A stretch of 5,546 nt of DNA, taken from NCBI GenBank assembly GCA_030824175.1, contig JAVBYH010000148.1, positions 1 through 5,546 of the forward strand, read 5' to 3'. The notes beneath the pieces are model-generated. The model made no database searches. It was not told the origin of the DNA and saw nothing but the letters and a program-made list of their open reading frames with translations. Both the position numbers and the translations under genes were made by a program. Source of the stretch: Bacteroidota bacterium. Lineage in GTDB: Bacteria; Bacteroidota; Ignavibacteria; UBA10030; UBA8401. Below, piece after piece: positions 4,525-5,546 of this stretch (position 1 is the stretch's first letter; each line of letters opens with the position of its first letter).

Positions 4525-5546
4525 ATGGAAAAGAAATTATCGAACAAGGACCGGATGAAAATTCCGCGTCATGATATGCCGGAGCAGGAACCGGCAGTGC
4601 GCGCGCAGAACTTTTTGGAAGTGCCCCTCGGGTTCTCGCCCGAGACGGTGATGGAAGAGGCGGACCGCTGTCTGCAGTGCAAGAGCCCGAAATGCGTCGA
4701 AGGATGTCCGGTGAACGTGAAGATTCCCGAGTTCATCTATCACGTGGCGCTCGGGAATTTCGCCGTCGCCGCGCAGACGCTCAAGGAAACAAACGCGCTT
4801 CCGGCTGTCTGCGGGCGCGTCTGCCCGCAGGAGGACCAGTGCGAGGCTGTCTGCGTCGTCGGCGGCAAGAACGAACCGGTCGCGATCGGGCGCCTCGAGC
4901 GCTTCGTCGCCGACTGGGAGCGCGCCTCGGGTATCATCCCGATCCCGGCGATCCCGCCCCCGTCGGGGAAGAAGGTCGCCATCATCGGCGCCGGTCCCGC
5001 CGGACTGACGTGCGCAGGCGATCTCGCGAAAAAGGGACACGACGTCACGATCTACGAGGCGCTCCACAAGGCCGGCGGCGTGCTCGTCTACGGCATCCCC
5101 GAATTCAGGCTCCCCAAAAACATCGTCGACGCGGAAGTCGATTATCTCAAGAAGCTCGGCGTGAAGATCGAATGCGATTTCGTCGTCGGCATGACGCGCA
5201 CGATCGATGAACTCATGGAGGAGGACGGCTTCGACGCCGTGTTCATCGGTTCGGGCGCCGGCCTCCCGTACTTCATGGGCATCCCCGGAGAGAACCTGAA
5301 CGGCGTCTACTCGGCGAACGAGTTCCTGACGCGCGTGAATCTGATGAAGGGCTTCGTGTTCCCGAACCTTTCCGATACGCCCGTGCCCATGAGCACACAC
5401 ATGGCAATCATCGGCGGCGGCAACACCGCGATGGATTCCGCCCGCACGGCTATGCGCCTGCCGTGGACGGAAAAGGTCTACATCGTCTATCGCCGCTCGA
5501 AGGCCGAAATGCCGGCGCGCAAAGAGGAGATTCACCACGGCGAACA
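4525..5546 (+). CDS. nfnB: NfnB-type large subunit of NADH-dependent reduced ferredoxin:NADP+ oxidoreductase (3' end outside window)
   Basis: This is a GltD-like FAD/iron-sulfur subunit. In NfnAB it holds the bifurcating FAD, two [4Fe-4S] clusters and the NADP(H) site, coupling NADH and reduced ferredoxin to NADPH. It is often annotated as NADPH-dependent glutamate synthase (gltA/gltD). About 340 of an expected 460-490 residues are visible and the frame is open at the right edge. Cluster cysteines are C49, C52, C57, C61 (RCLQCKSPKCVEGCP) and C96, C100, C106, C110 (CGRVCPQEDQCEAVC). Glu125 (IGRLERF) sits where dihydropyrimidine dehydrogenase uses a cluster-ligating Gln. The FAD Rossmann motif is VAIIGAGPAGLTCAG (151-165), and the NADP(H) motif is MAIIGGGNTAMDSA (293-306). 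Start choice is uncertain: ATG 4516 and 4525 lack a Shine-Dalgarno sequence, while ATG 4555 has AAGGA four bases upstream. I prefer 4525 because the LSNKDRMKIPRHDMPEQ region resembles the family N-terminus. Absence of a glutamate synthase large subunit and pairing with nfnA favour Nfn over GltD. Confidence 0.92.
   Translation, partial: MEKKLSNKDRMKIPRHDMPEQEPAVRAQNFLEVPLGFSPETVMEEADRCLQCKSPKCVEGCPVNVKIPEFIYHVALGNFAVAAQTLKETNALPAVCGRVCPQEDQCEAVCVVGGKNEPVAIGRLERFVADWERASGIIPIPAIPPPSGKKVAIIGAGPAGLTCAGDLAKKGHDVTIYEALHKAGGVLVYGIPEFRLPKNIVDAEVDYLKKLGVKIECDFVVGMTRTIDELMEEDGFDAVFIGSGAGLPYFMGIPGENLNGVYSANEFLTRVNLMKGFVFPNLSDTPVPMSTHMAIIGGGNTAMDSARTAMRLPWTEKVYIVYRRSKAEMPARKEEIHHGE

Noticed and set aside
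4537..5538. Long minus-strand open frame (333 codons) opposite nfnB
   Set aside because: It is a shadow of the nfnB reading frame: Asp/Arg/His-rich, no recognisable domain, while the plus strand carries full Fe-S, FAD and NADP motifs.

Overview
The window looks like chromosomal DNA from a GC-rich, probably anaerobic, diderm bacterium. The genes suggest anaerobic metabolism with ferredoxin, NADH and NADPH, and a cell-wall amidase carrying a lipobox suggests an envelope lipoprotein. No marker here fixes the phylum. Coding DNA is visibly GC-rich, while the 214-base divergent spacer at 2921-3134 is rich in A and T runs. No RNA gene, CRISPR array, insertion sequence or phage gene was found.

Layout. 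Bases 3-617 (+) hold the 3' part of a peptidoglycan amidase / PGRP-type lipoprotein that enters from the left. It converges on tex (650-2920, minus), a complete Tex-family RNA-binding transcription accessory protein. The 32 bases between the two stop codons hold a strong hairpin whose U-rich tail points in the tex direction. The tail is encoded by the last codons of the amidase gene. Upstream of tex is an A/T-tract-rich divergent spacer with a plausible minus-strand sigma-70-type promoter. It would give tex a leader of about 160 nt containing a terminator-like hairpin and an 11-codon upstream ORF.

Bases 3135-3533 (+) encode a small three-helix DUF2721 membrane protein, closed by a hairpin at 3537-3554. 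Bases 3590-4450 and 4525-5546 (+, cut by the right edge) encode the small and large subunits of an NfnAB-type NADH-dependent reduced ferredoxin:NADP+ oxidoreductase. This electron-bifurcating flavoprotein is often mis-annotated as a ferredoxin-NADP reductase-like protein plus 'glutamate synthase small subunit'. Its signature ligands are present: Asp plus three Cys for the [2Fe-2S] centre of the small subunit, and the cysteine sets for two [4Fe-4S] clusters in the large subunit.

How they work together. Only nfnA and nfnB form an obvious functional pair: they would interconvert NADH plus reduced ferredoxin with NADPH. The amidase, tex and the DUF2721 gene appear to be independent neighbours. 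I see no undescribed multi-gene system. The points most worth checking are non-coding: the leader of tex, the overlapping alternative hairpins between the convergent genes, and the unusual nfnA-nfnB junction.
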